Positions 56,124 through 64,000 of a DNA stretch of 64,000 nucleotides are shown one piece after another. How positions within the stretch are numbered: position 1 is the stretch's first letter; each line of letters begins with the position of its first letter. Below the pieces are notes generated by a model, which was not told the DNA's origin, searched no databases, and worked only from the letters and a program-made list of their open reading frames with translations. This stretch comes from Candidatus Obscuribacterales bacterium. Its GTDB lineage: Bacteria; Cyanobacteriota; Vampirovibrionia; Obscuribacterales; Obscuribacteraceae. A program made the translations under genes and the position numbers. The DNA lies in NCBI GenBank assembly GCA_019747875.1, contig JAIEQI010000006.1:62001-126000 (forward strand), given 5' to 3'.

Positions 56124-57149
56124 TTATTGCGATCGTGTTTTCGATACATCTATTGTTTCTTTTGGTCGCTCGGCTTTCTCGTCGCTAATCTTAGTAAAGA
56201 AATCCAGAATTTTTTGCAATGCCAGGTTCCGTGACATCCCGCCAATAAAATGCCCAGCTCCCTGAACAGGAATCAGCTGGCATTCGATTCCTTTTGCTTG
56301 CAGGCGCTTGCACAGCTCGACTGAGTGCTCCATAGGTACATTGCGATCTTCGTCTCCATGAACGCAAATTGTTGGAATTGCGTTTTGCATTCGCTCAATT
56401 GGAGACATTTCAGAGGTCAACTTCGCGAGCTCTTTGTCAGATGGCGGGCTCTTGAAGTAACCCTGAAGATACGTTTTAAGGTAGGGGTTTGCTGCGACTT
56501 TTTCCAACATTGTTGGACCAGAAATGCTTGCAACAGCCATCACCTTTTCGCTGGGCTCAGCGGCAAAGGTGATTCCATATGCTGCAAGCAATGCAGTCGT
56601 AGCTCCGGACGAAGAACCGATTACAAAGATGCGATCCGGGTCCAAATGCATCGACTTTTGCCGTTCTCGAATATAGGCAATTGCTCTCTTAACATCGAGG
56701 ATGTCGTTAGGAAATTCGCCGCCATTCCCACTTAAACGGTAATTGATGTTAAATACTATCCACCCCTGTTTCGCCAGCCAACGCGCAGTTCCTGCGTCGT
56801 TCAAATCTCGTTTATCGCCTTTCGTCCAGCTTCCTCCATGAACGAGGATAATTGCTGAGGGATTCTTTCTTCCCAGATCGCCTGCTACCGCTGCTGAACT
56901 CACTTTGGCAGAGGGCATATACAGATCGCCCGTCTGCTGCTTGTCTTTCGAATTTGCGTAGTTGATATCTGGAGTAATAGATACGCTGTCGTCCGGAAGG
57001 AATTGTGCTGCCGCGTCCTTGATCGTCTCGCTCAAATCGGGTGAGCTGACAATTGCGAAAACCAGCACAAGAAGGAAAATCATCGCCAGGACAATGCTTC
57101 CTACTTTGTGAAACTTGCTTATAGTGCCATCGAATTTTTTTGCATCCAT
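56124..57149 (-). CDS. Membrane-anchored alpha/beta hydrolase (esterase)
   Basis: A 341-residue protein with one N-terminal membrane segment (~15-35, VGSIVLAMIFLLVLVFAIVS), otherwise outside. The esterase core shows the oxyanion motif ILVHGGSW, nucleophile Ser in GSSSGA, Asp in HGDEDRNVP and His in GAGHFIGG. The pattern is that of the hormone-sensitive-lipase/BD-FAE-like carboxylesterases. All three catalytic residues are present. Substrate unknown. Confidence 0.9.
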   Translation of the reverse strand: MDAKKFDGTISKFHKVGSIVLAMIFLLVLVFAIVSSPDLSETIKDAAAQFLPDDSVSITPDINYANSKDKQQTGDLYMPSAKVSSAAVAGDLGRKNPSAIILVHGGSWTKGDKRDLNDAGTARWLAKQGWIVFNINYRLSGNGGEFPNDILDVKRAIAYIRERQKSMHLDPDRIFVIGSSSGATTALLAAYGITFAAEPSEKVMAVASISGPTMLEKVAANPYLKTYLQGYFKSPPSDKELAKLTSEMSPIERMQNAIPTICVHGDEDRNVPMEHSVELCKRLQAKGIECQLIPVQGAGHFIGGMSRNLALQKILDFFTKISDEKAERPKETIDVSKTRSQ

Positions 57150-57229
57150 GGGAATTCATACTTAGAAGTCGGGGATTCTTGGATGCCACGGAACATTTTG
57201 ATGCTATGTTCTCAGTTGATCGTGAACAG

Positions 57230-57763
57230 CTACTTTTTGCTTTCGTCTTTCGGCTCAATCTTATTGTAAAAATGTATGGGACCTTTGCCCTGGTCCGGAA
57301 CCATGGGCTTTCCGTCAATACCGGCAGCCCAGCCAACAATTTCATCTTGTCCATCGGTCATCAACACAATGGTACTTGCCGGCATTGATAATGACTGATC
57401 AGGTTGGGGTATTCCGTTAACAATAGGGGTGGACTTATAGCTCGGGTCGATCCCAATTGCGAACTGATAAAAAGTTCTATAGCGGCCATTCTGTTGCACT
57501 TGCACTGTTGAATCGGGAGTGGTCATGCTCACCTTCGTATAGAGCATCTTCAAACAGTTGTCCATCTCATCTGTTGTATTTGGATAATGGTCGTGCGTCG
57601 ACGCGTATTCTTTCATTATCGTACCGGTTTCGCGGAGCTGTCTCATCAAATCAGATTGTCCTAATGCGATACCTTGACTAAACGCTGGCGATGCAGAAGC
57701 AGTTGATATTGCCAGTAATCCTATGCAAGCAAGGAGATTGTTTAGTTTCGAGATGCGTCGCAT
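57230..57763 (-). CDS. Hypothetical exported protein
   Basis: A 177-residue protein with a signal peptide (LLACIGLLAISTASASPAFS). The segment LRETGTIMKEYASTHDHYPN is reminiscent of the helix-then-loop region of pseudopilins, but no prepilin cleavage site is visible. The C-terminal half is beta-rich (YQFAIGIDPSYKS; STIVLMTDGQDEIVGW). No family recognised. It is 80 bases upstream of the esterase gene on the same strand. Confidence 0.7.
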   Translation of the reverse strand: MRRISKLNNLLACIGLLAISTASASPAFSQGIALGQSDLMRQLRETGTIMKEYASTHDHYPNTTDEMDNCLKMLYTKVSMTTPDSTVQVQQNGRYRTFYQFAIGIDPSYKSTPIVNGIPQPDQSLSMPASTIVLMTDGQDEIVGWAAGIDGKPMVPDQGKGPIHFYNKIEPKDESKK

Positions 57764-57995
57764 TAATTTGCCTCCGAGTAGCTACAAGCTATGACCGAGT
57801 ATATCATGATGAGACGCGGTCAACTCAGCGTCAGACGGGTCGTACAGCACTAATTTAGCTTGCCCTTTCAAATTTCGGCTGTTCTATCGAATAAAGTCAT
57901 TTGCTAATGCCGGGACCCAAAAAGCCCCTGAATCTGACCCGGTTGTGTTTTGAATTCGTCGTTTAATATGCGAATCAAAAATTTGAGGACAGGTA

Positions 57996-58559
57996 ATGAG
58001 AGATAGGCTCGATTCTGTAAACGTGACTGATATTAGCTGTGCGCAAGAAAATCAAGCGGAGCCTATTTGTCTCCTGAATATAGTTGATAATTCAAGCACG
58101 GCACGACAGAGCGACACACGGCCTGACGAAGAAGCAATGATCAATGCAGCCGTCCCAAGTCTAGATATCGAAGGACAAATTGCAAAGGTCGATAGAGCTG
58201 ATGAAAGACGCAGTTTTACTAGAAATGGAGTTTCGCACGATGATTATTTTTCAGGCGGTGCGATAGTTTTTAGCGATGTGAAGGATCAGGATAAACGTAT
58301 TCGAACTGCATACGACATGAACGGCCGAGTGGAAGGTCGCTGCCAAGACAATGCTGATGGCAGCTCTAATTCTGAATTTAAGAGTGACTTTGGGACCTTC
58401 CGCGTTGAGCGGAGCACAAGAGGGCTGCTTACGATATTGGAGAAAGATAGTCTTATGGACTCTTGGGTTCCTGTTGATGATTCCTTTGCTCGAAAATTCA
58501 TAGTGGACGAAGAAAGAAAAATGTTCAAAGCTCCAATAATTGCACCGCGCAGAGCCTAG
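57996..58559 (+). CDS. Hypothetical protein
   Basis: A 187-residue cytoplasmic protein that I do not recognise. It is hydrophilic and acidic in the N-terminal half and ends with a Pro/Arg tail (APIIAPRRA). AGGACAGGT precedes the ATG. The preceding gap (57764-57995, 232 bases) shows nothing clear. Confidence 0.6.
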   Translation: MRDRLDSVNVTDISCAQENQAEPICLLNIVDNSSTARQSDTRPDEEAMINAAVPSLDIEGQIAKVDRADERRSFTRNGVSHDDYFSGGAIVFSDVKDQDKRIRTAYDMNGRVEGRCQDNADGSSNSEFKSDFGTFRVERSTRGLLTILEKDSLMDSWVPVDDSFARKFIVDEERKMFKAPIIAPRRA

Positions 58560-58715
58560 AATCACTATTCATTTCTCAAAGCAAGCTTGATTAGCCTTGC
58601 ATCGATCGCAAAGATTCAGCGTTTTGAATTTTTAATCCATTCCTTTGAACCCTTTTCAACGTTTTGACGTTTAAAAGGAAAAGGACCATTAGCTGCGGAG
58701 TCGAGAAGGGCGAAA

Positions 58716-58734
58716 GCTCCGGAAACTCCGGAGC
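58716..58734 (+). promoter_or_regulatory. Leader hairpin before the gene at 58757
   Basis: GCTCCGG (58716-58722) pairs with CCGGAGC (58728-58734). The stem can extend with AAAG/CTTT around a small bulge. It ends about 12 bases before the GGGAGG ribosome site, so it may affect translation or RNA stability. Confidence 0.45.
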
Positions 58735-58756
58735 GCTTTGTAGAAGGGAGGATTCC

Positions 58757-59521
58757 ATGAACAAGATCGTATCTACTCTATTGCAACGCCGAGCACATAA
58801 GCGGGAATCGAAAGGCTCGAAAGGAAGGAATTCAGCCAAGAATAAGAAGTCTCAAGAAGTAAGAGCATTCAACAATTTGCTTTCTTGTCTTGCTGAGTGT
58901 TTGACATTAGCCAGGCGCATGGGCAGTTCCTTCGACATCGATGGCGGCATCAGGGCTCTTGAGAAAGGGCGAACATTGGCTCTAGAAGCTGGTTATCCAT
59001 TGCTCGAGACTCCGATGTTGCATGAGATGATCCAATTCATCGTGTGGCTCGATTATCCGCAATCATTGCAATATTTGACCTTGCGGGCGATAGAGCTCAA
59101 TCGAGAGATCTTTGGAAATGGTAGTACTGGTTTGTTTTTGCATCTGGTCACGCACATAGAGTCGCTTATGCACACCAAGAAAAAACACTCTTGTGAAAAG
59201 TTCATTCAAGAAGCGCTGCCGATTGCCATTGAAAAACAAGCTTTTCATCACGAACTATTGTTTCGGCATTTGCTTGTCGAAATCTACGATAAGCAGAAAA
59301 AATTTGCGTTGAGCAAGGAACACCAGGAGCGCATCGAGTTCATCGACAACCTGCTTTTGGATGGGGATGCTGAAACAATGAATGACGAGATCCAGCGATT
59401 GGAAGACATGAGCTTTGTGGAGTTCGAGCGAGAATACAATCGCCAGTTCGGACTTGACGAAGATGATGCTTCTGCCTCGTTGCTGCTTGCCGGAGTTACG
59501 CTGACGCAGTCGCTCCGCTGA
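58757..59521 (+). CDS. Hypothetical protein, helical
   Basis: A 254-residue cytoplasmic protein. The start at 58757 is supported by GGGAGG five bases before it; the frame is open from 58664. The N-terminus is very basic (RRAHKRESKGSKGRNSAKNK). The rest is helical and TPR-like (ALEKGRTLALEAGYPLLETP; LRAIELNREIFGNGS). No family recognised. Its 3' end overlaps the convergent receiver gene by 26 bases. Confidence 0.7.
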   Translation: MNKIVSTLLQRRAHKRESKGSKGRNSAKNKKSQEVRAFNNLLSCLAECLTLARRMGSSFDIDGGIRALEKGRTLALEAGYPLLETPMLHEMIQFIVWLDYPQSLQYLTLRAIELNREIFGNGSTGLFLHLVTHIESLMHTKKKHSCEKFIQEALPIAIEKQAFHHELLFRHLLVEIYDKQKKFALSKEHQERIEFIDNLLLDGDAETMNDEIQRLEDMSFVEFEREYNRQFGLDEDDASASLLLAGVTLTQSLR

Positions 59522-59870
59522 GAATCTTCTCGATGCGAGCTGATAAGTCTTTCAAATTGAATGGCTTCGCCATGTAATCTGTCGCTCCTGCTTCCATGAG
59601 AGCTTTGATTTCCTTGGCTTCTGTGCGACCTGTAAGCATCAGCACTTTTAAAGCACCGCCTTCATCTCGGTAGTGTTTTAGCACGTCGATGCCATTCATT
59701 CCGGGCAATTGCCAATCGAGTACGACTATATCGTAGGAACCAAATCGCATTTGTTCAAGCGCTTCCGGTCCGTTGTATACGGCTTCCACATTGTGTTGTT
59801 GAAATGCCAGCCAATCTTGCAGTGTTTCTGAAAGATCGGTGTCGTCTTCAACTAGCAGTATATTTGCCAT
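59496..59870 (-). CDS. Stand-alone receiver (CheY-like) protein
   Basis: A 124-residue single-domain response regulator. Acidic pair Asp9/Asp10, phospho-acceptor Asp52 in VVLDWQLPG, Thr80 and Lys102 in DYMAKPF are all present. It follows the GGDEF hybrid gene by 26 bases with a GAGG site, so it is likely its partner in a phosphorelay. It has no output domain. Confidence 0.95.
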   Translation of the reverse strand: MANILLVEDDTDLSETLQDWLAFQQHNVEAVYNGPEALEQMRFGSYDIVVLDWQLPGMNGIDVLKHYRDEGGALKVLMLTGRTEAKEIKALMEAGATDYMAKPFNLKDLSARIEKILSGATASA

Positions 59871-59896
59871 GAGATTTTCCTCTGCGGCTGGGCTGT

Positions 59897-62518
59897 TTAA
59901 CCGGTGATTACGATCTGACTTCGCCCATTGTGCTTAGCCAGATAGAGACGCCTGTCAGCATTGAGAACCAGATCATGAAGCGACGTTCCATCTTCCGGAA
60001 AGTCGACCATGCCGGCGCTGAATGACGTGAAAAATGGTTCCCCTTTGTCCCCTTTGAATTCCACTTTCTTAAGTTCCTCGAGCACACGATCTAATGCTTT
60101 GTGCATTGTCTCTTTGCGCTCGTGTCTAAACGCAAGAATGAACTCTTCACCGCCCCATCGACCACGGAGGTCCTCAACCCGGAAGCGTTTGCGAAGCAAT
60201 TTGCCGAAATAGGCGAGCACTTTATCACCCGCCATGTGTCCGTATGTGTCGTTCACTTTTTTGAAGTGGTCGACGTCCATGAGGCATAAGCTGAAGTTGA
60301 AGCCGTGTCGTTCTGACTCGGAAACGAGCGCTTCAATTTGATCTGCAAAAGCACGTCTCAAGAGAAGACCTGTAAGCAGATCTCTGTCCTGGCGTTCGCG
60401 CGCCATGCGAGCCCGTTCAAGTCGCACTTTCACTCGTCGGAGCAGTTCGACGTTGATTACTGGTTTGGGCAGATAATCGTCGCCACCTGAATCAAATGCG
60501 TTCAGGCGAGAGGCAAGATCGGTCTGCGCTGTCAAAAAGATGATTGGCAGTTCTTGCCAGCGTCCGGCAGCGCGGACTTTCTTGCATACGTCGAAGCCGA
60601 GGATTCCTGGCATCATAACGTCCAACAACATTAGATCCGGCGTGAACTCTTCCAGGATGTCGAGCACATGGGCAGGATCGTTCAATGCTTTGACCAGCAT
60701 GCCTTCGTTGCCTAGTGTACTGCTAATTAGATCTGTGAAGTCAGGGTCATCATCTACAATCAAAACTCGGGAGCGACCACCTTCTCGAATAGTGATCAGA
60801 TGTTGCAGTGCTTGCTGCAATGTTTCCTTTTCAAAAGGTTTCTCTAGAAAAAGTGAGGCTCCGGCGTGTGCGGCTTCTGCTCGGTCACCCTCATCATTTT
60901 TTGCAATGAAACCGAGTGGCAAAGTCTCATAGCCGATCATGCTGCGAAGTTCGCGTGCTAACTGGAAAGCTGAGTCGCGATTGTGTTCGGTAATCTCGAT
61001 CAAGGCTGCGTCAAGTTCTTGCTTGCCGGCTCTCTCGAGGGCTTCGCCTGCTTCGGTGCTAATTATCTCCAGTGGTATTCCGCCACCGTTCTTCGTTCCT
61101 AGCTCCTTGAAGATATCGAGTTCTGATCCACCGACTACCAAGACTTTTGCTTTGGCAGCGTTCGGATTCATGTTGGCAATTTCCTCTGCAGTCGGAACAT
61201 AATCCGAGAACTGCATTTTGATTACATCAACTTCTTTCTTGGCTGCTAGCATCGAGTGATCGATGTTCAACCATTCCTTTTCGTGATTGACTTCTGCAAC
61301 TTCCATCATGTCTCTTGCCGAACATTCGATTTGCTCGGCATACCCGCCCAGTACATCGAAACCGCATGACTTTGATGTGCCTTTGAGATTGTGTGAAAGA
61401 CGCCGGATCTCAATCAGCAAGGCGCCGTCAATGTTTGCTCGATCTACCTTCTGAATCAACTCTTCTATTTGCTTGATGCGCGACGGTAAGGATTTCGAAA
61501 ATCGCTGTCTGAAATTTTGGAGGGTGGCATCAGCAAATGCATTTACTGACTGAGGAGTCGGCATCGGCGGGGCACCCGGCACCGGCAATGGACCTCCCAG
61601 ATATTGAATTTGTTGTCCCTGGAAAATTTGTCCCGGCATTGGTTGCCCAGGAATTGGCGGTCCACCAGGTACCGGCATCTGATAGTTACCGGTTTGTCTG
61701 TTCGGTGGTCCCATGGGCGCACCAGGCATCGGTGGTCCGCCGGGTCCTTGCGGTCCCCCTGGGATGGGCGGACCTCCTCCCGGAGGCATTTGAAAACTTC
61801 CAGTCTTCCTATTCATCGGCGGTCGTGGGCCGCCTGGCATCGGATGCGCTCCTGTTTGTCTGTCAGGACCAGGTCCTCCAGGTCCGGGACCTGGACCACC
61901 GGGAGCCATCACGGCTGGACGTTGAAATTGCCCAGTGTGTCGCATCTGTTCAGGATGTGGCATCTGCTGAGCACCAGGAGCGGTGCCCTGATTTTGCAAG
62001 CCAGGCATATTATAATTCTGCGGAGTTCCGGGCGCCGGCCAAGGCGTATTCCCCGTGCCTGGGACCGCTGGTACCGGCTGCGGTACCGTGCCCATCGGAG
62101 CCGGGATCGGTTCTTGATTTTGGGCTTCAATGTGAGGCAGACCACGCTTTTGATCATGCCAGAGAGCGTCTACCTGTACCCCGAAAACGCTCGACTTAAT
62201 CGGTCTGTGAAAAATGTGCGCGACTTTCAGTTCTTTTGTCACTTTTTGAAAGAATTCTGCGTCTCTCCATGTTTGAGACAAAAAGACGACTTTTATTTCT
62301 TTCTCTTTCTGCCGTAGCTTGATTATGAATCCAATTCCGTCGATATCATCGAGAGCCTCGCCCACCATGACCAGGTCTGGCGCACTCTCCGCGATTTTAT
62401 CGAGAGCAGTTTGTCCGTTAGTTTCCTGCGTAACTTCAAATTCGCGCGCTTCCAGCAATGGAATAATCAGCGTGCGAAGTTGTTCATCTGTTTCCAGAAC
62501 TAAGACTTTTCTACCCAT
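59897..62518 (-). CDS. REC-HPt-REC-REC-GGDEF diguanylate cyclase hybrid
   Basis: An 873-residue cytoplasmic signalling protein. In order: N-terminal REC without a phospho-acceptor (PDLVMVGEALDD), a ~190-residue Pro/Gly/Met-rich linker with four R-x-T-G repeats, an HPt domain (SHNLKGTSKS, His ~374), a second degenerate REC, a third REC with intact Asp ~629 (LLDVMMPG) and Lys (YLPKP), and a GGDEF domain (RWGGEEF ~787) with an RVED inhibitory site five residues before it. It should make cyclic di-GMP with feedback inhibition. The start at 62518 (MGRKVLVLE) is preferred; the frame is open to 62554. The CheY-like gene follows. Confidence 0.93.
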   Translation of the reverse strand: MGRKVLVLETDEQLRTLIIPLLEAREFEVTQETNGQTALDKIAESAPDLVMVGEALDDIDGIGFIIKLRQKEKEIKVVFLSQTWRDAEFFQKVTKELKVAHIFHRPIKSSVFGVQVDALWHDQKRGLPHIEAQNQEPIPAPMGTVPQPVPAVPGTGNTPWPAPGTPQNYNMPGLQNQGTAPGAQQMPHPEQMRHTGQFQRPAVMAPGGPGPGPGGPGPDRQTGAHPMPGGPRPPMNRKTGSFQMPPGGGPPIPGGPQGPGGPPMPGAPMGPPNRQTGNYQMPVPGGPPIPGQPMPGQIFQGQQIQYLGGPLPVPGAPPMPTPQSVNAFADATLQNFRQRFSKSLPSRIKQIEELIQKVDRANIDGALLIEIRRLSHNLKGTSKSCGFDVLGGYAEQIECSARDMMEVAEVNHEKEWLNIDHSMLAAKKEVDVIKMQFSDYVPTAEEIANMNPNAAKAKVLVVGGSELDIFKELGTKNGGGIPLEIISTEAGEALERAGKQELDAALIEITEHNRDSAFQLARELRSMIGYETLPLGFIAKNDEGDRAEAAHAGASLFLEKPFEKETLQQALQHLITIREGGRSRVLIVDDDPDFTDLISSTLGNEGMLVKALNDPAHVLDILEEFTPDLMLLDVMMPGILGFDVCKKVRAAGRWQELPIIFLTAQTDLASRLNAFDSGGDDYLPKPVINVELLRRVKVRLERARMARERQDRDLLTGLLLRRAFADQIEALVSESERHGFNFSLCLMDVDHFKKVNDTYGHMAGDKVLAYFGKLLRKRFRVEDLRGRWGGEEFILAFRHERKETMHKALDRVLEELKKVEFKGDKGEPFFTSFSAGMVDFPEDGTSLHDLVLNADRRLYLAKHNGRSQIVITG

Positions 62519-62679
62519 ACGCCCCGATATGTGCGCCCCCATGCCCCAGCGCATATGCTGCGGTTAATTCCAATCTGCCCAGAATTTGCCTTTGCCACAC
62601 TTCCCAACGGAATTTTTCGCATTTTATGGGTCTGATAAATGGGCGGGACAGCTTCTTTCATAGTCCACACCCCCAACAT

Positions 62680-63204
62680 TCAATTAAGTCCAAAGAGGTT
62701 CAGCTGCGTGACCTCGGGAGTATCGGGCGTGTATTCTGCAATCAATTCGTCATCAGATTGAACGCGAGCGCCTTTGCGAATATGCTTCACGACTACGCCC
62801 ATTTCCTTTGCTGCTTTGCTGATCAGGCGATGCCGGTGGCAATGACTGGGATCTTCTTCGGCACACATGATCGCCACCTGATACGTTTGCACGCCACGCA
62901 CGAGCCGCTCCATGCCTTCTTGAAATTTTGACGTCGCCGCTAACTTGGCGTAATTGAGATTGCCCTCATCATCATAAAACTCCGGTTCTTTGGGCATTCC
63001 GCCAAGTTCTTTTCCTAGATAGAGATACTTGAGTCCAGCTTGCACGATGGATTGCTTCAGAAACGGTCCTGTGAAATGCGTGGCATAGCGGGCATATGGA
63101 TTGCTGCGCACGTCGACAAGAACTTCAATCTCGAATTGACCCAACAGCGAAATGAAATCCGCTATTGGATAATTAGAGTGCCCAACGGTAAACAGGTCAG
63201 CCAT
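62680..63204 (-). CDS. DUF488 family protein
   Basis: A 174-residue protein of the DUF488 family: FTVGHSNYPIADFISLL at the N-terminus, LVDVRSNPYARY, LGKELGG, and CAEEDPSHCHRHRLI with a Cys/His cluster. The family is of uncertain function. It follows the phosphoglucose isomerase gene by 15 bases and is probably co-transcribed with it. The C-terminus is TPDTPEVTQLNLFGLN. Confidence 0.9.
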   Translation of the reverse strand: MADLFTVGHSNYPIADFISLLGQFEIEVLVDVRSNPYARYATHFTGPFLKQSIVQAGLKYLYLGKELGGMPKEPEFYDDEGNLNYAKLAATSKFQEGMERLVRGVQTYQVAIMCAEEDPSHCHRHRLISKAAKEMGVVVKHIRKGARVQSDDELIAEYTPDTPEVTQLNLFGLN

Positions 63205-63219
63205 GAGACCGGACTTTTA

Positions 63220-64000
63220 CTAGGCTGTAATCTCTTTTACGAGTTCATAAAGCTTGTCCAGCGCAGCGTCGATATCTGCTGGCAAATGTACTCTGAGCAG
63301 TCTTCTTCGTCGTGAACTCAAAGCTTTGAAGTCACCCAATGATTGGGCTTCTTTCAAAACGCTGAATCCGAACTTCTCACCTGGAATTGCCAGATCCTTT
63401 TTGTCATCACAGGTAATCTGCAAGAAAACACCAGTATTGGGTCCGCCTTTGTGCAGTTGGCCGGTTGAATGCAGGAAGCGTGGTCCAAAGCCAACCGTTG
63501 TGGCAACCTGATGTTTCTTCATCACCAGGTCGCGAATCTTCTGCAGCTTTTCTTCCAGCCTGGGAACGCATTCAATATAAGCATTGATGCCGAAATAGTC
63601 ACCAGGGTCTAGCTGAGCAAGATGCGTAGCCAAATATCCTTTTGCAGATGGCTCGGCAGTCTCTTCCTTGAAGGTCTTTGTATTAGCCTCGTCAGCATAG
63701 AGCTTGAAGATGCCTTCCTCAAATAACAGTGTGTTGGTCGGCAATGCGCCTTTTGTCTCGTATTCTTTGAGATACTCTTTAGTGAAGTCTTTGCTTTCCT
63801 GAACGTTTGGTTGATTGAAAGCATTGATTCCAATGATCGCTCCGCCTGTAGCTGTCGCTATTTCCCAGCGGAAAAATTCGGCGCCCAAGTGCAATTTATC
63901 TGGCAGCGCAATCTTAACGACTGGATTTCCTGCTTTCTCGAGCGCTTCAACCTTTTTGTCTTGCTCTCTGTCTGCTTCTGACTCAAGGCGCACATAGACA
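63220..64000 (-). CDS. Phosphoglucose isomerase, probably transaldolase fusion (5' end outside window)
   Basis: The C-terminal ~260 residues of a sugar-phosphate enzyme; the frame is open to the window edge. GINAFNQPNVQESK matches the C-terminal region of glucose-6-phosphate isomerase, as in the bifunctional transaldolase/phosphoglucose isomerase fusions. FGPRFLHSTGQLHKGGPNTG is the typical fusion-type end. It acts in glycolysis and the pentose phosphate path. Whether the transaldolase half is present cannot be seen here. DUF488 follows 15 bases later. Confidence 0.88.
   Translation of the reverse strand, partial: VYVRLESEADREQDKKVEALEKAGNPVVKIALPDKLHLGAEFFRWEIATATGGAIIGINAFNQPNVQESKDFTKEYLKEYETKGALPTNTLLFEEGIFKLYADEANTKTFKEETAEPSAKGYLATHLAQLDPGDYFGINAYIECVPRLEEKLQKIRDLVMKKHQVATTVGFGPRFLHSTGQLHKGGPNTGVFLQITCDDKKDLAIPGEKFGFSVLKEAQSLGDFKALSSRRRRLLRVHLPADIDAALDKLYELVKEITA

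Overview
The window most likely comes from a non-photosynthetic relative of cyanobacteria (Vampirovibrionia/'Melainabacteria', probably Obscuribacterales-like). The main evidence is at 12516-21726: RNA polymerase beta' is split into rpoC1 and rpoC2, and rpoC2 carries an insertion of about 620 residues in the trigger loop. Both are hallmarks of the cyanobacterial lineage. No photosynthesis gene is visible. Kinase-TPR, PATAN (DUF4388) and LRV-repeat proteins, and large repeat-rich proteins, agree with this placement. The assignment is an inference from gene content.

Layout. 1-12 kb: 5' part of a Xer recombinase, small unknown proteins, two transmembrane Ser/Thr kinases with TPR-like C-termini, several exported proteins and a transglutaminase-like exported protein. 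12.08-12.18 kb: a selenocysteine tRNA with encoded CCA. 12.5-21.8 kb: the rpoB-rpoC1-rpoC2 operon and its terminator. 21.8-32.8 kb: a large papain-like protein, a TonB-C-like exported protein, a membrane protein, a sugar-epimerase-like reductase, and a 1603-residue protein with lysozyme-like and amidase-like domains joined by about 20 nine-residue repeats; upstream of the latter is a hairpin-rich non-coding stretch. 32.8-39.5 kb: a TPR protein, an exported lipase-like hydrolase, a TPR/beta-propeller protein, an acyltransferase and a trypsin-like protein that has lost its active-site Ser. 39.6-44.8 kb: a probable operon of thiolase, YhaO-like and YhaN-like genes, in which the last two look like an Mre11/Rad50-type pair with eroded catalytic motifs. 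44.9-50.6 kb: an LRV protein, a PATAN-domain protein, an orphan PhoB-like regulator and a TPR protein. 50.6-54.1 kb: a PglX/Eco57I-like adenine methylase translationally coupled to a dienelactone hydrolase. 54.2-64 kb: exported proteins, an esterase, an HPt/REC/GGDEF signalling hybrid with a CheY-like partner, DUF488, and the C-terminal part of a phosphoglucose isomerase (probably a transaldolase fusion).

A family of short GC-rich palindromic repeats (core GCCGGCATCCTGCCGGC, often next to GGTTCGATCCCGGGAGC) lies between genes. One copy sits in frame inside the methylase gene, like the palindromic elements known from Rickettsia. The strongest candidates for something undescribed are the degenerate YhaO/YhaN pair, the in-frame palindromic element, and the row of hairpins upstream of the giant amidase gene.

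Signalling (kinases, REC, GGDEF, PATAN) and envelope/exported functions dominate the accessory gene content. All calls are from reading the sequence; no database search was possible.
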